DNA of 64,000 nt from Fibrobacter succinogenes (GTDB taxonomy: Bacteria; Fibrobacterota; Fibrobacteria; Fibrobacterales; Fibrobacteraceae), in assembly GCF_902779965.1 (NCBI RefSeq), contig NZ_CACZDK010000003.1, positions 1-64,000 on the forward strand, read 5' to 3'. A model generated the notes under the pieces. The model had not been told where the DNA came from, did no database searches, and saw nothing but the letters and a program-made list of their open reading frames with translations. The position numbers and the translations under genes were made by a program. Below, in pieces: positions 26,421 through 36,130 of the stretch; positions within the stretch are counted from its first letter, which is position 1; each line of letters opens with the position of its first letter.

Positions 26421-26656
26421 AAACAACCCGCTCTAAAGATTTCAAACGCAAAGATAAAATTTTTACGTCATCAACGAGAAGGCAATCCCCACCAAACGCA
26501 TCTAATGAAAAGTATGGATGTAGCAAGTGCAATTAGAACGGTATGAATCCCCTACGCAATGGTTATACGAGAAATAATGAATTCCCTCCCTTCGGTCGAG
26601 AATGACAGCATCAACGACTGCATGGAGGAACCGCGACGCACCGAAAATGACAGTGC

Positions 26657-26689
26657 AAAAAAAATACCCCGCGCGGGTAGGCGCGAGGC
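26657..26689 (-). terminator. Terminator of the FKBP gene
   Basis: A GC-rich hairpin (CCTCGCG with CGCGCGG around CCTACC on the minus strand) is followed by TATTTTTTTT, 28 bases past the FKBP stop codon. The rest of the 291-base spacer up to 26420 holds GTCAT-type repeat fragments and no gene. Confidence 0.75.
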
Positions 26690-26716
26690 ATTCAATTTCA
26701 AGCGAACGGCTTAAGA

Positions 26717-27514
26717 TTACTGCTTAGCAGGTTTCTTAGTCGGCTTCTTCTGATCCGGCTTCTTCGGTTCATCAGCCGTCTTTTCAGGAGCAATCACGTC
26801 CAAGAGTTCCATTTCGAACTTGAGGACGGAGTTACCCGGAATAGCACGATTGCCGTGCGGACCGTAAGCGAGGTCGCTCGGGATCCATGCGATAACCTTT
26901 TCGCCGACCTTCATGAGCTTGAGCATTTCCGTCCAACCCGGAATCACAGCGGTAACCGGGAATTCGAGCGGCTGGCCACGATCGACAGAGCTATCGAACT
27001 TTTCGCCATTGAGGAGCATACCAGTGTAATGAACCTTGACCTTGTCTTCGTCGGTCGGAGTTGCACCTTGACCTTCAGTAACAATCTTGTACTGGAGACC
27101 AGATTGCGTAGTCACAACGCCTTCAGCAGTCTTGTTCTGAGCGAGGAAAGCTTCACCTTCAGCCTTGTTCTTGGCGGCTGCGATGCTATCCTTTCTAGCC
27201 TTTTCGGCCTGGCGGTCAGCAGAAAGCTTGTTGAGCGTTTCCATAATAATAGAATCGTTCATCAAGAACTTAGCGGAATCGCTATTGTAGCGTTCCTTGA
27301 AAGCCTGGATGAAAAGATCGAGATCGAGATCGATGGAATCACGAGTAACGAGCTGGAAACGAGCCTGATTACCGAAATGAGCACCGAGAGCATAGCTGTA
27401 CTTGTCCTTTTCAGTCACAAGCGAAGTCTTTTCGGTAGATGCGGTTTTGCACGGTTCACAACCAGTCATAAGCATGGCAAGAGCGCCAGCTGCAACAATA
27501 AGTTTAGTCTTCAT
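26717..27514 (-). CDS. FKBP-type peptidyl-prolyl isomerase lipoprotein
   Basis: A 265-residue FkpA/Mip-like proline isomerase that assists folding of exported proteins. The lipobox is MLMTGC at residue 19. An N-terminal dimerisation region (35-135) has the family phrase YSYALGAHFGNQ. The FKBP domain (about 140-240) has VKVHYTGMLLNGEKFDSS, WIPSDLAYGPHG and SVLKFEMELLDV. A Lys/Pro-rich tail of about 20 residues follows. GAGGAT precedes the ATG. As an anchored envelope chaperone it fits an organism with heavy protein export. Confidence 0.92.
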   Translation of the reverse strand: MKTKLIVAAGALAMLMTGCEPCKTASTEKTSLVTEKDKYSYALGAHFGNQARFQLVTRDSIDLDLDLFIQAFKERYNSDSAKFLMNDSIIMETLNKLSADRQAEKARKDSIAAAKNKAEGEAFLAQNKTAEGVVTTQSGLQYKIVTEGQGATPTDEDKVKVHYTGMLLNGEKFDSSVDRGQPLEFPVTAVIPGWTEMLKLMKVGEKVIAWIPSDLAYGPHGNRAIPGNSVLKFEMELLDVIAPEKTADEPKKPDQKKPTKKPAKQ

Positions 27515-27644
27515 TTTTATCCTCTATGAAAAAATAGACACCTCTTAAAATAGTAAAACATTTCTATTAAAGCTTACAATAATTTTCTTTTTACCTTTAC
27601 TTTTAGTATATTTTTCGCTAACAACTAGTAATATTAGGTTTATT

Positions 27645-29474
27645 ATGTGCGGAATCATTGGATACAACGGAAAAAACGAAGCGCTCCCGATCCTTGTTGA
27701 GGGACTCAAGAAAATGGAATACCGTGGCTACGATAGTTCAGGAGTCGCGGTTATTGACAATAAACAGATAAACGTTGTTCGTGCATCTGGAAAAATTAAA
27801 GCTCTCGAAGACAAACTAAAGGACAATCCGCTCAAAGGATCTGTCGGTATAGCCCATACCCGCTGGGCCACCCATGGCGCCCCTACCGAAACAAACGCTC
27901 ATCCGCACACCAGTTTCGACGGAAAAATTTCAATTGTCCACAATGGCATTATCGAAAACTATGCAAGCCTCAAGGCCAAACTCATTAGTGAAGGCATAGA
28001 ATTCAAGTCCGAAACAGATACCGAAGTTGTAGCCCACCTCATCGCCCGCTATTACAATGGCGATTTAAAGAGTGCCGTTCTCAAAGCTCTCAAGCAAATT
28101 GAAGGTACGTTCGGCCTTGGCGTTATCTGCAGCGAAGAACCGAATGTTTTAATTGGCGCCCGCCGTGGAAGCCCGCTTATTCTCGGTATCGGTAACGAAG
28201 GTGATTTTTACCTTGCTAGTGACGTTTCCGCAATCATCAACCACACACAAAAAGTCGTTTATCTGGACGACAATGACGTTGTTCAAATTAAGGATAACGG
28301 ATATTCCATCGTCAACATGAGCAGCCACGAAGTGCAACGCGAGGTCCAGGACGTCGAATTCGATGCAGATGCAGTGGCCAAAGGCGGATTCCCGCACTTT
28401 ATGCTCAAGGAAATTTTCGAGCAACCCGAAGTACTCCGCAACACCATGCGCGGTCGTTTGCTCATCGCCGAAGGCAACGCAAAACTCGCCGGCCTCGATA
28501 CCAACATCAAGGAACTCCGCAACATCAACCGCATCATCATCACCGCTTGCGGCACCAGCTACTATGCAGGCATGGTCGGTGAATACATGATTGAAGAATT
28601 GGCCGGAGTTCCAGTCGAAGTCGAATACGCTTCGGAATTCCGCTACAGGAACCCGATTATCAAGCCGGGAACACTCGTGCTTGCCATTTCGCAATCTGGC
28701 GAAACCGCAGACACGCTCGCCGCACTCAAGGAAGCTCAGCAAAAGGGTGCTACGGCTCTTGCAATTTGTAACGGCGTAGGTTCGACAATAGCTCGAACAA
28801 GCGATGGAGGAGTTTACCTGCATGCAGGCCCTGAAATCGGTGTTGCGAGCACCAAGGCATTCACAAGCCAAGTTACCGTACTTGCCATGATTGCGCTTTT
28901 GCTCGGTCGCCAACGCAGACTCAGCTTTGAAGCCGGTTCTGAAATCGTCAAGGATCTTTTGGAACTTCCAAATCTTGTTTCAGAAACACTCAAGCTCTCC
29001 GACAGCATTGCAGAAATTGCAAAGACGCTTTGCAAGGCAAACAACTTCTTATACCTCGGTCGCCACTTCTGCTACCCGGTCGCCATGGAAGGCGCCTTGA
29101 AACTCAAGGAAATCAGTTACATCCACGCTGAAGGCTACCCCGCGGCCGAAATGAAGCACGGCCCGATTGCCCTTATCGACGAGAACATGCCGGTCGTAGT
29201 TATCGCCCCGAAGGATGCGCTGTTCGACAAAATTATCAGCAACATCCGCGAAATCAAGGCTCGCGGCGGAAAAGTTATCGCCGTCACGACAGAAGACTGC
29301 CACCCGCTCGACGAAATCGCAGACCACATCATCACGGTCCCGAAGACCCGCCCGATGCTCATGCCAATTCTCACCTGCATCCCGCTCCAGTTGCTCGCCT
29401 ACCACATCGCCGTGTTGCGCGGAAACGACGTGGACCAGCCGAGAAACCTCGCCAAAAGCGTGACGGTGGAATAA
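27645..29474 (+). CDS. glmS: Glutamine--fructose-6-phosphate aminotransferase
   Basis: GlmS makes glucosamine-6-phosphate from fructose-6-phosphate and glutamine, the first step toward UDP-GlcNAc for peptidoglycan and LPS. The N-terminal glutaminase begins MCGIIGYNG with Cys2 as nucleophile and has HTRWATHG. Two SIS sugar-isomerase domains follow (ISQSGETADT in the first). The C-terminus LAKSVTVE is typical. The length of 609 residues is normal. The 130-base leader is AT-rich and far too short for the glmS ribozyme of Gram-positives; none was found. The ribosome site is weak (TAGG). Confidence 0.97.
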   Translation: MCGIIGYNGKNEALPILVEGLKKMEYRGYDSSGVAVIDNKQINVVRASGKIKALEDKLKDNPLKGSVGIAHTRWATHGAPTETNAHPHTSFDGKISIVHNGIIENYASLKAKLISEGIEFKSETDTEVVAHLIARYYNGDLKSAVLKALKQIEGTFGLGVICSEEPNVLIGARRGSPLILGIGNEGDFYLASDVSAIINHTQKVVYLDDNDVVQIKDNGYSIVNMSSHEVQREVQDVEFDADAVAKGGFPHFMLKEIFEQPEVLRNTMRGRLLIAEGNAKLAGLDTNIKELRNINRIIITACGTSYYAGMVGEYMIEELAGVPVEVEYASEFRYRNPIIKPGTLVLAISQSGETADTLAALKEAQQKGATALAICNGVGSTIARTSDGGVYLHAGPEIGVASTKAFTSQVTVLAMIALLLGRQRRLSFEAGSEIVKDLLELPNLVSETLKLSDSIAEIAKTLCKANNFLYLGRHFCYPVAMEGALKLKEISYIHAEGYPAAEMKHGPIALIDENMPVVVIAPKDALFDKIISNIREIKARGGKVIAVTTEDCHPLDEIADHIITVPKTRPMLMPILTCIPLQLLAYHIAVLRGNDVDQPRNLAKSVTVE

Positions 29475-29478
29475 GGCT

Positions 29479-29513
29479 AATTCAGAATTAGGAATTCGGA
29501 ATTAAGAATTACC
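29479..29513. repeat. Heptad array, AATT-type
   Basis: AATTCAG, AATTAGG, AATTCGG, AATTAAG, AATTACC: five units in register, each beginning AATT, starting four bases after the glmS stop. The fixed first four bases with free last three show the 7-base period clearly. Confidence 0.85.
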
Positions 29514-29520
29514 AAAGCGC

Positions 29521-29546
29521 AAACCCCTCCCGATGTGGAGGGGTTT
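29521..29546 (+). terminator. Terminator of glmS
   Basis: AAACCCCTCC, loop CGATGT, GGAGGGGTTT: a perfect 10-bp stem followed by CGTTATTT, just after the heptad array. Confidence 0.8.
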
Positions 29547-29590
29547 CGTTATTTACACACAAACTCATGAAATTTAATTCATAAAAAGGT

Positions 29591-29755
29591 CTATCCTTTA
29601 GGCGTTTGAGCCTGGATACACCTACGATAAAAAGCAGTCATTCTGCCCGTCTTTGTAACGATACCCGCTTTTTGCAACCGGCGAAGAGCCGCTTCCCTTG
29701 AGTGATCCATCGTTTCGATGGCGTGTAAAGTGTCTTTAATCAAATTCTCAGTCAT
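29591..29755 (-). CDS. Small 54-residue protein, function unknown
   Basis: An ORF of 54 residues (begins MTENLIKDTLHAIETMDHSR, ends AQTPKG). It looks helical and basic toward the C-terminus. The middle reads EAALRRLQKAGIVTKTGRMT, a pattern like short helix-turn-helix or antitoxin-like proteins (leucine-spaced helix, then GI-x-T-K-x-G-x-M/L). AAAAGG lies upstream of the ATG. The only ORF in the 430 bases between glmS and the helicase fusion, it is transcribed toward glmS. It may be a small regulator associated with the adjoining island; this is inference only. Confidence 0.6.
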   Translation of the reverse strand: MTENLIKDTLHAIETMDHSREAALRRLQKAGIVTKTGRMTAFYRRCIQAQTPKG

Positions 29756-29906
29756 AACATACCTTTTATGCCATAAAATACAATAAGGACGAATTTGTAG
29801 TCAAGAGGGCGTATTTTCGGGAAAAAAGTGCACTTTTAGAGAATTATAAAGAGGTTTTTACAAAAAGAAATTCCTTTATCTTTAAATTCTTTTATATTTC
29901 AAAAAA

Positions 29907-32900
29907 ATGGCTGATTTTAGCAAATTCTTGTTTTTTGATTTGGAATATAATCCCGAAACGCAAAAGGTTCGGGAATACGGCTATATTCTAGGCGAAGAAG
30001 AAGTACGTGAAAAAAATACTGCAAAACTAGAACAAGCCGCATCAAAAGCAAAGTTCATCGTAGGACACAATGTACTTCGTCACGATGCCCCAATACTCCG
30101 GCAATATTTTTCTATTGACTTTCCAAACGTCCATGCACTAGACACTTTGATGTTATCATCGTTATTGTTTCCTCGCAAGCCATATCATAAACTACGCAAG
30201 GAATATCTGCACAATGAAGATGATCCATCAAACCCATTAGAAGACGCTAAGCTCTGCAAAAAACTATTAGGAGACTGTATTGAAAAATGGGAAAATTATC
30301 CATGGCAACTTCAATATCTACTATTTCAATTTCTAAAAAATGAGCCTGGCTTTGCACCCTTTTTTGAACTAGTCGAAACACCAAACCCAATAAAATTACG
30401 TTTAAAATCATCTGAAATTCAAAGATGGTTTACTGAAAATTACGAGAAAATAATCTGTTTGCATCAGAATTTTCAAAACGAATGGGTCACTCACCGAGCA
30501 GAGTGGTGTTTTCTTTTAACTCTTTTCCATGAAGAAGGCCCCAGTGATTACGTTCCTCATTGGGTGCGATATCAATATCCGCATCTTGAAAACATATTGC
30601 ATCGCAGGCGCCTTGTTCCCTGTGGTAATCCACAATGTCCTTATTGTTCCGAACAACTAAGTTCCACAAAACAGTTAAAGAAATGGTTTGGTTTTGACAA
30701 TTTCCGTTCTTTTAACGGAGAACAAATTCCCCTACAGCAACAAGTCGTAGAATCGGCAATGCGAGGAGAATCTTTGTTGGCGGTCTTCCCGACAGGTGGC
30801 GGAAAGTCTATGACATTCCAGTTACCCGCATTAATAGCAGGAACACAAATAGGAGCGCTAACAGTTGTAATATCTCCAATCGTTGCACTAATGAAAGACC
30901 AAGTTGACGTACTCGAAAAACGAAGACAGATTGGAGACGCGGCCTACATAAACTCAATGCTATCACCAGCCGAAAGAAAAGATGTCATTGAGAAAGTCAA
31001 CAATGGCGAAAAGAATATTCTTTACATTTCACCAGAATCACTGCGTTCCAACACGACATTCAATTTATTGAAGCATAGACGCGTAGAACGAATAGTTGTT
31101 GACGAGGCTCACTGCTTTAGCGGTTGGGGACACGATTTTAGAGTAGACTATCTCTACTTAGCAGATTTTCTAAAAGATTTACAAAAAGAAAAGAATCTTG
31201 AAACTCCAATTCCTGTAAGTTGTTTTACGGCAACTGCAAAGCAGTCTGTGGTAGATGACATTTGCAACTATTTCAAGGAACGTCTAAATCTTGATTTGAT
31301 CAAGTTCATTAGCCCTGCCAAACGTACAAACCTGACATACAAAGTTATCGAATCTTCGGAATCGCCTAACGAACGTCGAAAACAGTTGGTAAACGTTCTT
31401 CGTGATTATGACGGACCTAAAATCATTTACGCTTCCAAAGTCAAGACAACAGAATCTCTAGCCGAAGAATTGCACAATCGCGGTTTTGCAAGCGCCTGTT
31501 ATAATGGCAAAATGGAATCCGAAAAGAAGATGACCATTCAAGACCAATTCCAAAATGGCGAAGTCGATACAATGGTTGCAACAACCGCATTTGGAATGGG
31601 CGTTGACAAAGATAATGTAGAGTTGGTCGCTCATTACGAAATTTCAAGTACGCTAGAAAATTACGTTCAAGAAGCAGGTCGTGCAGGTCGCGATCCTAAA
31701 TTACAAGCAAGCTGTATTGCACTATTCAATCCCAAAGATCTCGACACAAATTTTCAAATTCTTCAGCAATCAAAACTTTCTGCTCAAGAAATTTCTGCAG
31801 TTTGGCGAGTTCTTAAAAAAGCCGCAGGCAATCAGAATCGCTTGATTATGTCAGCACTTGAAATTGCTGATCAATGCGGATGGACAGAAAAAGAAACAGA
31901 TGTTAGCGTCAATACCACAAAAGTCAAGCTTGCCATTCTCGTTTTGGAAGAACAAGGATTCTTGAAGCGTAAACGTAATAGAACTCAAATGTACGGATCT
32001 TCTATTACAGTAGAGTCCGCAGAGCAGGCTCGAGAAGCCATTGGGTCTGAAAAAATAGAAGTTCCAAATTCTTCGGAAAACATCGCATACCGAATCATTC
32101 ACCACATCATCAGCAAACGTTGGACACGATCTCCTGAATGCGCTCTTGACGAGCTCACTGTCAATCTAGGCTTAACAAGAGAGCAAGCCAACGACGGCTT
32201 ACGTTTGCTGCGTTCATTACACCTTCTTAATGAAGACGATGACTGGAGCGCAAGATTACAAAGAAAAGGGAACGACACACCTCGTTCACTCTTAAAAGCG
32301 GCATACGAACTACAAGAGGAACTATTAAAAGCTTGTGAAGGCAAGGGAATTAACGATCGGTTTGTGTTAGACATGACCAAACTCAATTCCCTGTTGAACC
32401 AAAGAGGCGATGCAGTTGGTGCATCAACATCACGTCGCAATCTTTTTATATTCCGTGGTATTTTACGCTATTGGGCACATGAAAGTGTCGCCGAAATTCA
32501 TCTTGTTGAAGCAGGCCATCAAGTTTATCAAATCGAATTTCTTGTTCCGCCAGAATCCGTCAAAGAAAATCTTAGAAGACAATGGAAATTATTTGACAAA
32601 GTCATTGACACCTTGATAGAAATGCAAAAGGAACAGACTCGCCAAAATGGAAATATTGTCTGGTTCTCTTTGAATGGCTTAATGAAAAGAATGTACAAGG
32701 AAAAAGGTGAAATAGCTATCGCTCGCATTGAGAAGCAAAAGCAGCTTGAATATGCACTTCTTTTCTTACATCTTGTTGGTTCTATCACGCTAGATCATGG
32801 TCTTGTTGTTTTCTATACCGGACTTGTCATGGAATTAAATCCAGAGGCAAAGCAACGGAATTTCACAGCAAAAGATTTTGAAATGCTCAACACCCATTAT

Positions 32901-34871
32901 AAGCACAAAGCTGAAGCTATTCACATTGTTGGCGAATACGCTAAGATGATGCTTATTGATGAAAAAGCGGCACAACAATTGCTAGACGATTACTTCGTCA
33001 TGGATATTGTCGATTTCCGTCTAAAATATATGCAAGGCATAGAACAGATGGAATCCGTATCCGATGAATTAAAACGGAAAATAGAAAGCGTCAATGACGA
33101 ACAGCGCAAGATTATCAAAAGCCGTAAAAAGCACATTCTCGTAGGTGCAGGTCCAGGCTCGGGAAAAACGCACTTACTCGTCCATAAAGTAGCCTCTCTT
33201 TTATGGATTGAAGAAGCAAAGCCAGATTCAATTTTGTGCCTAACATATACTCGCGCAGCATGTCGTGAACTGAAAAAGCGCTTATTCGATTTAGCAGGTC
33301 CATTAGCCGCAAAAGTAAATATCACCACATTCCATTCACTAGCATTTTCAATTCTAGGAGTGCAAGGAAACAAGAAAGCTCTTGAAAATGCAGATGACGT
33401 TGTATCCAAAGCAGCAGAGCTTTTAGAATCAGGAGAAGAAGCCGGTGTAGGAGCACCCACAGTTATCTTGGTCGACGAATTTCAAGACCTGTCCGCAGGA
33501 GAATATCGCTTATTACGAGCCCTATACGATTTAGGAGAAAAAGATCCTCGCGTTATCGTAGTCGGCGATGACGATCAAAGTATTTTCGCATTCCGAGGAA
33601 GTTCATCTGAATACTTCCAAAAATTTGCCGACGAATTTCCTAACACAGAAAAATTCTATCTAACAACTAATTACCGTTCCGTTGCGGGTCTCGTCCGAGC
33701 AAATGCAAAATTACTCGAATTGATGACAGAACGCGTAAAAGAAGGTTCTCAACAACTCGCTTTAAAGCAAAGCCAAGCTGAACTTGCATTTTACGAAGAA
33801 GGCGACAAGGCAACTGCAGCATTCGGCGCAGCTGAAATTCTTGCACAAAAATTCAAATCAAATCCAACTGACTCTTACTGCATTTTAACCCGAGAAAATG
33901 CAGAAGCGTTCTTGGCAGCCGCAAAGCTTGAAGAAAAACAAGTTCCATACCGAAAGCTAAAAGGCCGAGATAAAGACAAATGTCCCATTGAGAAAACTCG
34001 AGAAATTTTAGGATTCTACGCAATTCTTCAAGAAGATCCGAGAGTAGGGAATTTTCCATGGAGCTCAAAAGAATTTAAGCACATAGCCGAGGACTATAAA
34101 GCAAGTCACCATGCAGAAAGTTCTTTTGAGTTTTTAGATGCGTTAGTAGATGATTTCATCGAAACAGAAACTGCTTGTGGCGAAGACTCCATTACTCTAG
34201 GCGATTTCAATCAGTATTTAAGCGAAGTTTCTTACAGCGACTTTACATCAAAAAATATGGGAACAGTTTCTATTGGAACAATGCATAGTGCAAAAGGACT
34301 TGAATGGGACAATGTTATTCTCGCGTTAGGCTCTTGGGTACTGAAAGATGCCGATGAAAAGAAAGCTCAGGAGAATTATCGTCTGCTATATGTTGCAGCC
34401 ACCCGTGCAAAGAAAAGCCTAACTATTATCGGCGATGATAAAATGCTACCACGTGAATGGATTAGCCACTTTGCAAAACAAGGTAAAGTCAATAGTGTAA
34501 AAATTCCGAATGTTTTGCATATTGAAACAGGACTCAGTGATGTAAATCTTGGGCATCTTCTTGAAAATGAAAAAAACAGAAATCGAGTTCGATATATTCA
34601 AAGTAAACTTGAAACATCCCCCCTGCAAAGCGATGTCAGCGTGAATTTTAGTCAAGAATTTCACAGTTACAACACAAATCTGAACGGAAGACTGATTGCC
34701 GCATTTTCTAATGACTTTTCAAAAAAATGTATCGCATACCTACAAAGATACGGATACAAGCCTACTACAGCAACTCTTTCTCAAGTTGTCCGTTGGGTAT
34801 CCGATGAAGGGCAAGAAACTTGGGTGCCACTATTTAGGGTTGAATTTTCTAAAAATTCTATCATTAAATAG
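29907..34871 (+). CDS. DEDD exonuclease - RecQ helicase - UvrD helicase fusion
   Basis: A 1654-residue protein joins three DNA-processing modules. Residues 7-125 form a DnaQ-like 3'-5' exonuclease (DLE at 11-13, GHNVLRHDAP, and Asp113 in NPLEDAKLC). A cysteine cluster CGNPQCPYC (239-247) may bind zinc. RecQ helicase follows: FPTGGGKS (294-301), DEAH (398-401), and TAFGMGVDKDNVE with QEAGRAGRD. A winged-helix region follows, then a UvrD/Rep helicase from about 1055: GAGPGSGKT, VDEFQD, GDDDQSIFAFRG, GTMHSAKGLEWD and YVAATRAKK. All ATPase motifs look intact. Helicase and nuclease fusions occur in repair and phage defence; which applies here is unknown. The gene is AT-rich, lacks a clear ribosome site, and stands alone with its own terminator. 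Confidence 0.9.
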   Translation: MADFSKFLFFDLEYNPETQKVREYGYILGEEEVREKNTAKLEQAASKAKFIVGHNVLRHDAPILRQYFSIDFPNVHALDTLMLSSLLFPRKPYHKLRKEYLHNEDDPSNPLEDAKLCKKLLGDCIEKWENYPWQLQYLLFQFLKNEPGFAPFFELVETPNPIKLRLKSSEIQRWFTENYEKIICLHQNFQNEWVTHRAEWCFLLTLFHEEGPSDYVPHWVRYQYPHLENILHRRRLVPCGNPQCPYCSEQLSSTKQLKKWFGFDNFRSFNGEQIPLQQQVVESAMRGESLLAVFPTGGGKSMTFQLPALIAGTQIGALTVVISPIVALMKDQVDVLEKRRQIGDAAYINSMLSPAERKDVIEKVNNGEKNILYISPESLRSNTTFNLLKHRRVERIVVDEAHCFSGWGHDFRVDYLYLADFLKDLQKEKNLETPIPVSCFTATAKQSVVDDICNYFKERLNLDLIKFISPAKRTNLTYKVIESSESPNERRKQLVNVLRDYDGPKIIYASKVKTTESLAEELHNRGFASACYNGKMESEKKMTIQDQFQNGEVDTMVATTAFGMGVDKDNVELVAHYEISSTLENYVQEAGRAGRDPKLQASCIALFNPKDLDTNFQILQQSKLSAQEISAVWRVLKKAAGNQNRLIMSALEIADQCGWTEKETDVSVNTTKVKLAILVLEEQGFLKRKRNRTQMYGSSITVESAEQAREAIGSEKIEVPNSSENIAYRIIHHIISKRWTRSPECALDELTVNLGLTREQANDGLRLLRSLHLLNEDDDWSARLQRKGNDTPRSLLKAAYELQEELLKACEGKGINDRFVLDMTKLNSLLNQRGDAVGASTSRRNLFIFRGILRYWAHESVAEIHLVEAGHQVYQIEFLVPPESVKENLRRQWKLFDKVIDTLIEMQKEQTRQNGNIVWFSLNGLMKRMYKEKGEIAIARIEKQKQLEYALLFLHLVGSITLDHGLVVFYTGLVMELNPEAKQRNFTAKDFEMLNTHYKHKAEAIHIVGEYAKMMLIDEKAAQQLLDDYFVMDIVDFRLKYMQGIEQMESVSDELKRKIESVNDEQRKIIKSRKKHILVGAGPGSGKTHLLVHKVASLLWIEEAKPDSILCLTYTRAACRELKKRLFDLAGPLAAKVNITTFHSLAFSILGVQGNKKALENADDVVSKAAELLESGEEAGVGAPTVILVDEFQDLSAGEYRLLRALYDLGEKDPRVIVVGDDDQSIFAFRGSSSEYFQKFADEFPNTEKFYLTTNYRSVAGLVRANAKLLELMTERVKEGSQQLALKQSQAELAFYEEGDKATAAFGAAEILAQKFKSNPTDSYCILTRENAEAFLAAAKLEEKQVPYRKLKGRDKDKCPIEKTREILGFYAILQEDPRVGNFPWSSKEFKHIAEDYKASHHAESSFEFLDALVDDFIETETACGEDSITLGDFNQYLSEVSYSDFTSKNMGTVSIGTMHSAKGLEWDNVILALGSWVLKDADEKKAQENYRLLYVAATRAKKSLTIIGDDKMLPREWISHFAKQGKVNSVKIPNVLHIETGLSDVNLGHLLENEKNRNRVRYIQSKLETSPLQSDVSVNFSQEFHSYNTNLNGRLIAAFSNDFSKKCIAYLQRYGYKPTTATLSQVVRWVSDEGQETWVPLFRVEFSKNSIIK

Positions 34872-34954
34872 CTAAATCACCCCACTTGTTTTTCCATATC
34901 GCATTTTATATATTCTCCAATAGTCAAGCTATAGTGGCAGGATAAGCCTGCGAC

Positions 34955-34994
34955 AAGCCGTATTTCTTATATCTAAGGAATACGGCTTTTTTTT
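34955..34994 (+). terminator. Terminator of the helicase fusion gene
   Basis: AAGCCGTATT and AATACGGCTT form a 10-bp stem with a 14-base loop, followed by a run of T, 84 bases past the stop codon and just before the ORF6N gene. Confidence 0.85.
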
Positions 34995-35009
34995 GTTATA
35001 AGGAAAAAA

Positions 35010-35999
35010 ATGAACAAAAAGACCGAAAATACAGATGTCATCGTACAAAAACCACTCGTCAATTCATCCGTCGAAAAGATGATTCTAGTCATTCGCGACA
35101 AGCAAGTTTTGCTAGACCGCGATTTAGCGATGCTTTACGGAGTAGAAACGAAAGCGCTAAACCAAGCGGTTAAGCGAAATCAAGAACGTTTTCCTGAAAG
35201 AAACTGCTTTATGTTAAAAAAAGAAGAAGTTCCCGAATCTTTAAAGTCACAATTTGTGACTTTAAACGAGAGCGGCAACAAACGAGGCTTACACATCAAG
35301 AAAATGCCCTACGCCTTTACAGAACAGGGAGTTGCAATGCTTGCATCTGTTTTGCGTAGCGATACTGCCATTCGTGTATCCCTCCAAATTATGGACGCAT
35401 TTGTCGAAATGCGACACACTCTGATGCAAAATGGAGGTTTGGTCCACCGCCTTTCCAATCTCGAGACTACGGTTTTAAGCCAAGGCACCAAAATTGGCGA
35501 CCACGACCGTAAATTAGACGAACTTTTCGAAGCAATGGACCGAGGAGAACACCAAACAAAAGGGTTATATTACAACAATCAAATGTTCGACGCCTATGTA
35601 TTCATTTGCGGATTGATCCGACAAGCAAAAAAGCGAATTGTCCTTGTAGACCGCTATGTAGACGAAAAAGTGCTCGCTATGATGCTCAAGCGAAACAAAG
35701 GAGTGTCGGTAACAATATACACCTACAACAAAAGCAAGGTATTCGAAGTTGATTTGGCAACATATAATGCTCAGTACATCGATTGTCCTATAAAAATACT
35801 ACCGAGTTACGGCATGCACGACCGATTCTTATTTATTGACGACTCCGCTTACCATTTTGGCGCATCCCTGAAAGACTTAGGCACAAACACATTTTTCTTT
35901 AGCAAAGAAGATTTCACACTAGACGAAGTGCTGAAAAAATCAGAAGAAAAACGACAACTACTAGAGTACTTAGCAACCGAACAGTCAAAGAATACTTGA
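35010..35999 (+). CDS. ORF6N domain protein
   Basis: A 329-residue protein with an N-terminal ORF6N domain, a DNA-binding module common in phages and mobile elements (IRDKQVLLDRDLAMLYGVET at 28-47, then ERFPERNCFML and FTEQGVAMLASVL). After a short coiled coil (150-180) comes a C-terminal domain with HDRFLFIDD and HFGASLKDLG, a pairing often seen in ORF6N proteins and reminiscent of a phospholipase-D-like fold. AAGGA precedes the ATG. With the helicase fusion it forms an AT-rich stretch typical of accessory DNA. Its function is unknown; regulator or defence accessory are options. Confidence 0.85.
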   Translation: MNKKTENTDVIVQKPLVNSSVEKMILVIRDKQVLLDRDLAMLYGVETKALNQAVKRNQERFPERNCFMLKKEEVPESLKSQFVTLNESGNKRGLHIKKMPYAFTEQGVAMLASVLRSDTAIRVSLQIMDAFVEMRHTLMQNGGLVHRLSNLETTVLSQGTKIGDHDRKLDELFEAMDRGEHQTKGLYYNNQMFDAYVFICGLIRQAKKRIVLVDRYVDEKVLAMMLKRNKGVSVTIYTYNKSKVFEVDLATYNAQYIDCPIKILPSYGMHDRFLFIDDSAYHFGASLKDLGTNTFFFSKEDFTLDEVLKKSEEKRQLLEYLATEQSKNT

Positions 36000-36022
36000 C
36001 AGTTCAGATATTATACAAGAAC

Positions 36023-36047
36023 GTAATATGCAATTTTTGCATATTAC
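36023..36047 (+). terminator. Perfect 11-bp hairpin after the ORF6N gene
   Basis: GTAATATGCAA, loop TTT, TTGCATATTAC, followed by CTTTTC. It lies 23 bases past the stop codon and may terminate transcription. Confidence 0.6.
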
Positions 36048-36066
36048 CTTTTCAAATTACAACCGG

Positions 36067-36112
36067 ATATTTCCCCAAAAGTGATTTTTTTTACAGGATT
36101 TTGGGAAAATAT
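36067..36112. repeat. Inverted repeat, TTCCCCAAA arms, first copy
   Basis: ATATTTCCCCAAAA (36067-36080) pairs with TTTTGGGAAAATAT (36099-36112), with one mismatch in 14. It shares its arm with the next element. Confidence 0.65.
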
Positions 36113-36130
36113 ATGCTAAAAACTAGGGAT

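Noticed and set aside
27515-27644. glmS ribozyme or other riboswitch before glmS
   Set aside because: Only 130 AT-rich bases are available and no conserved core was recognisable.
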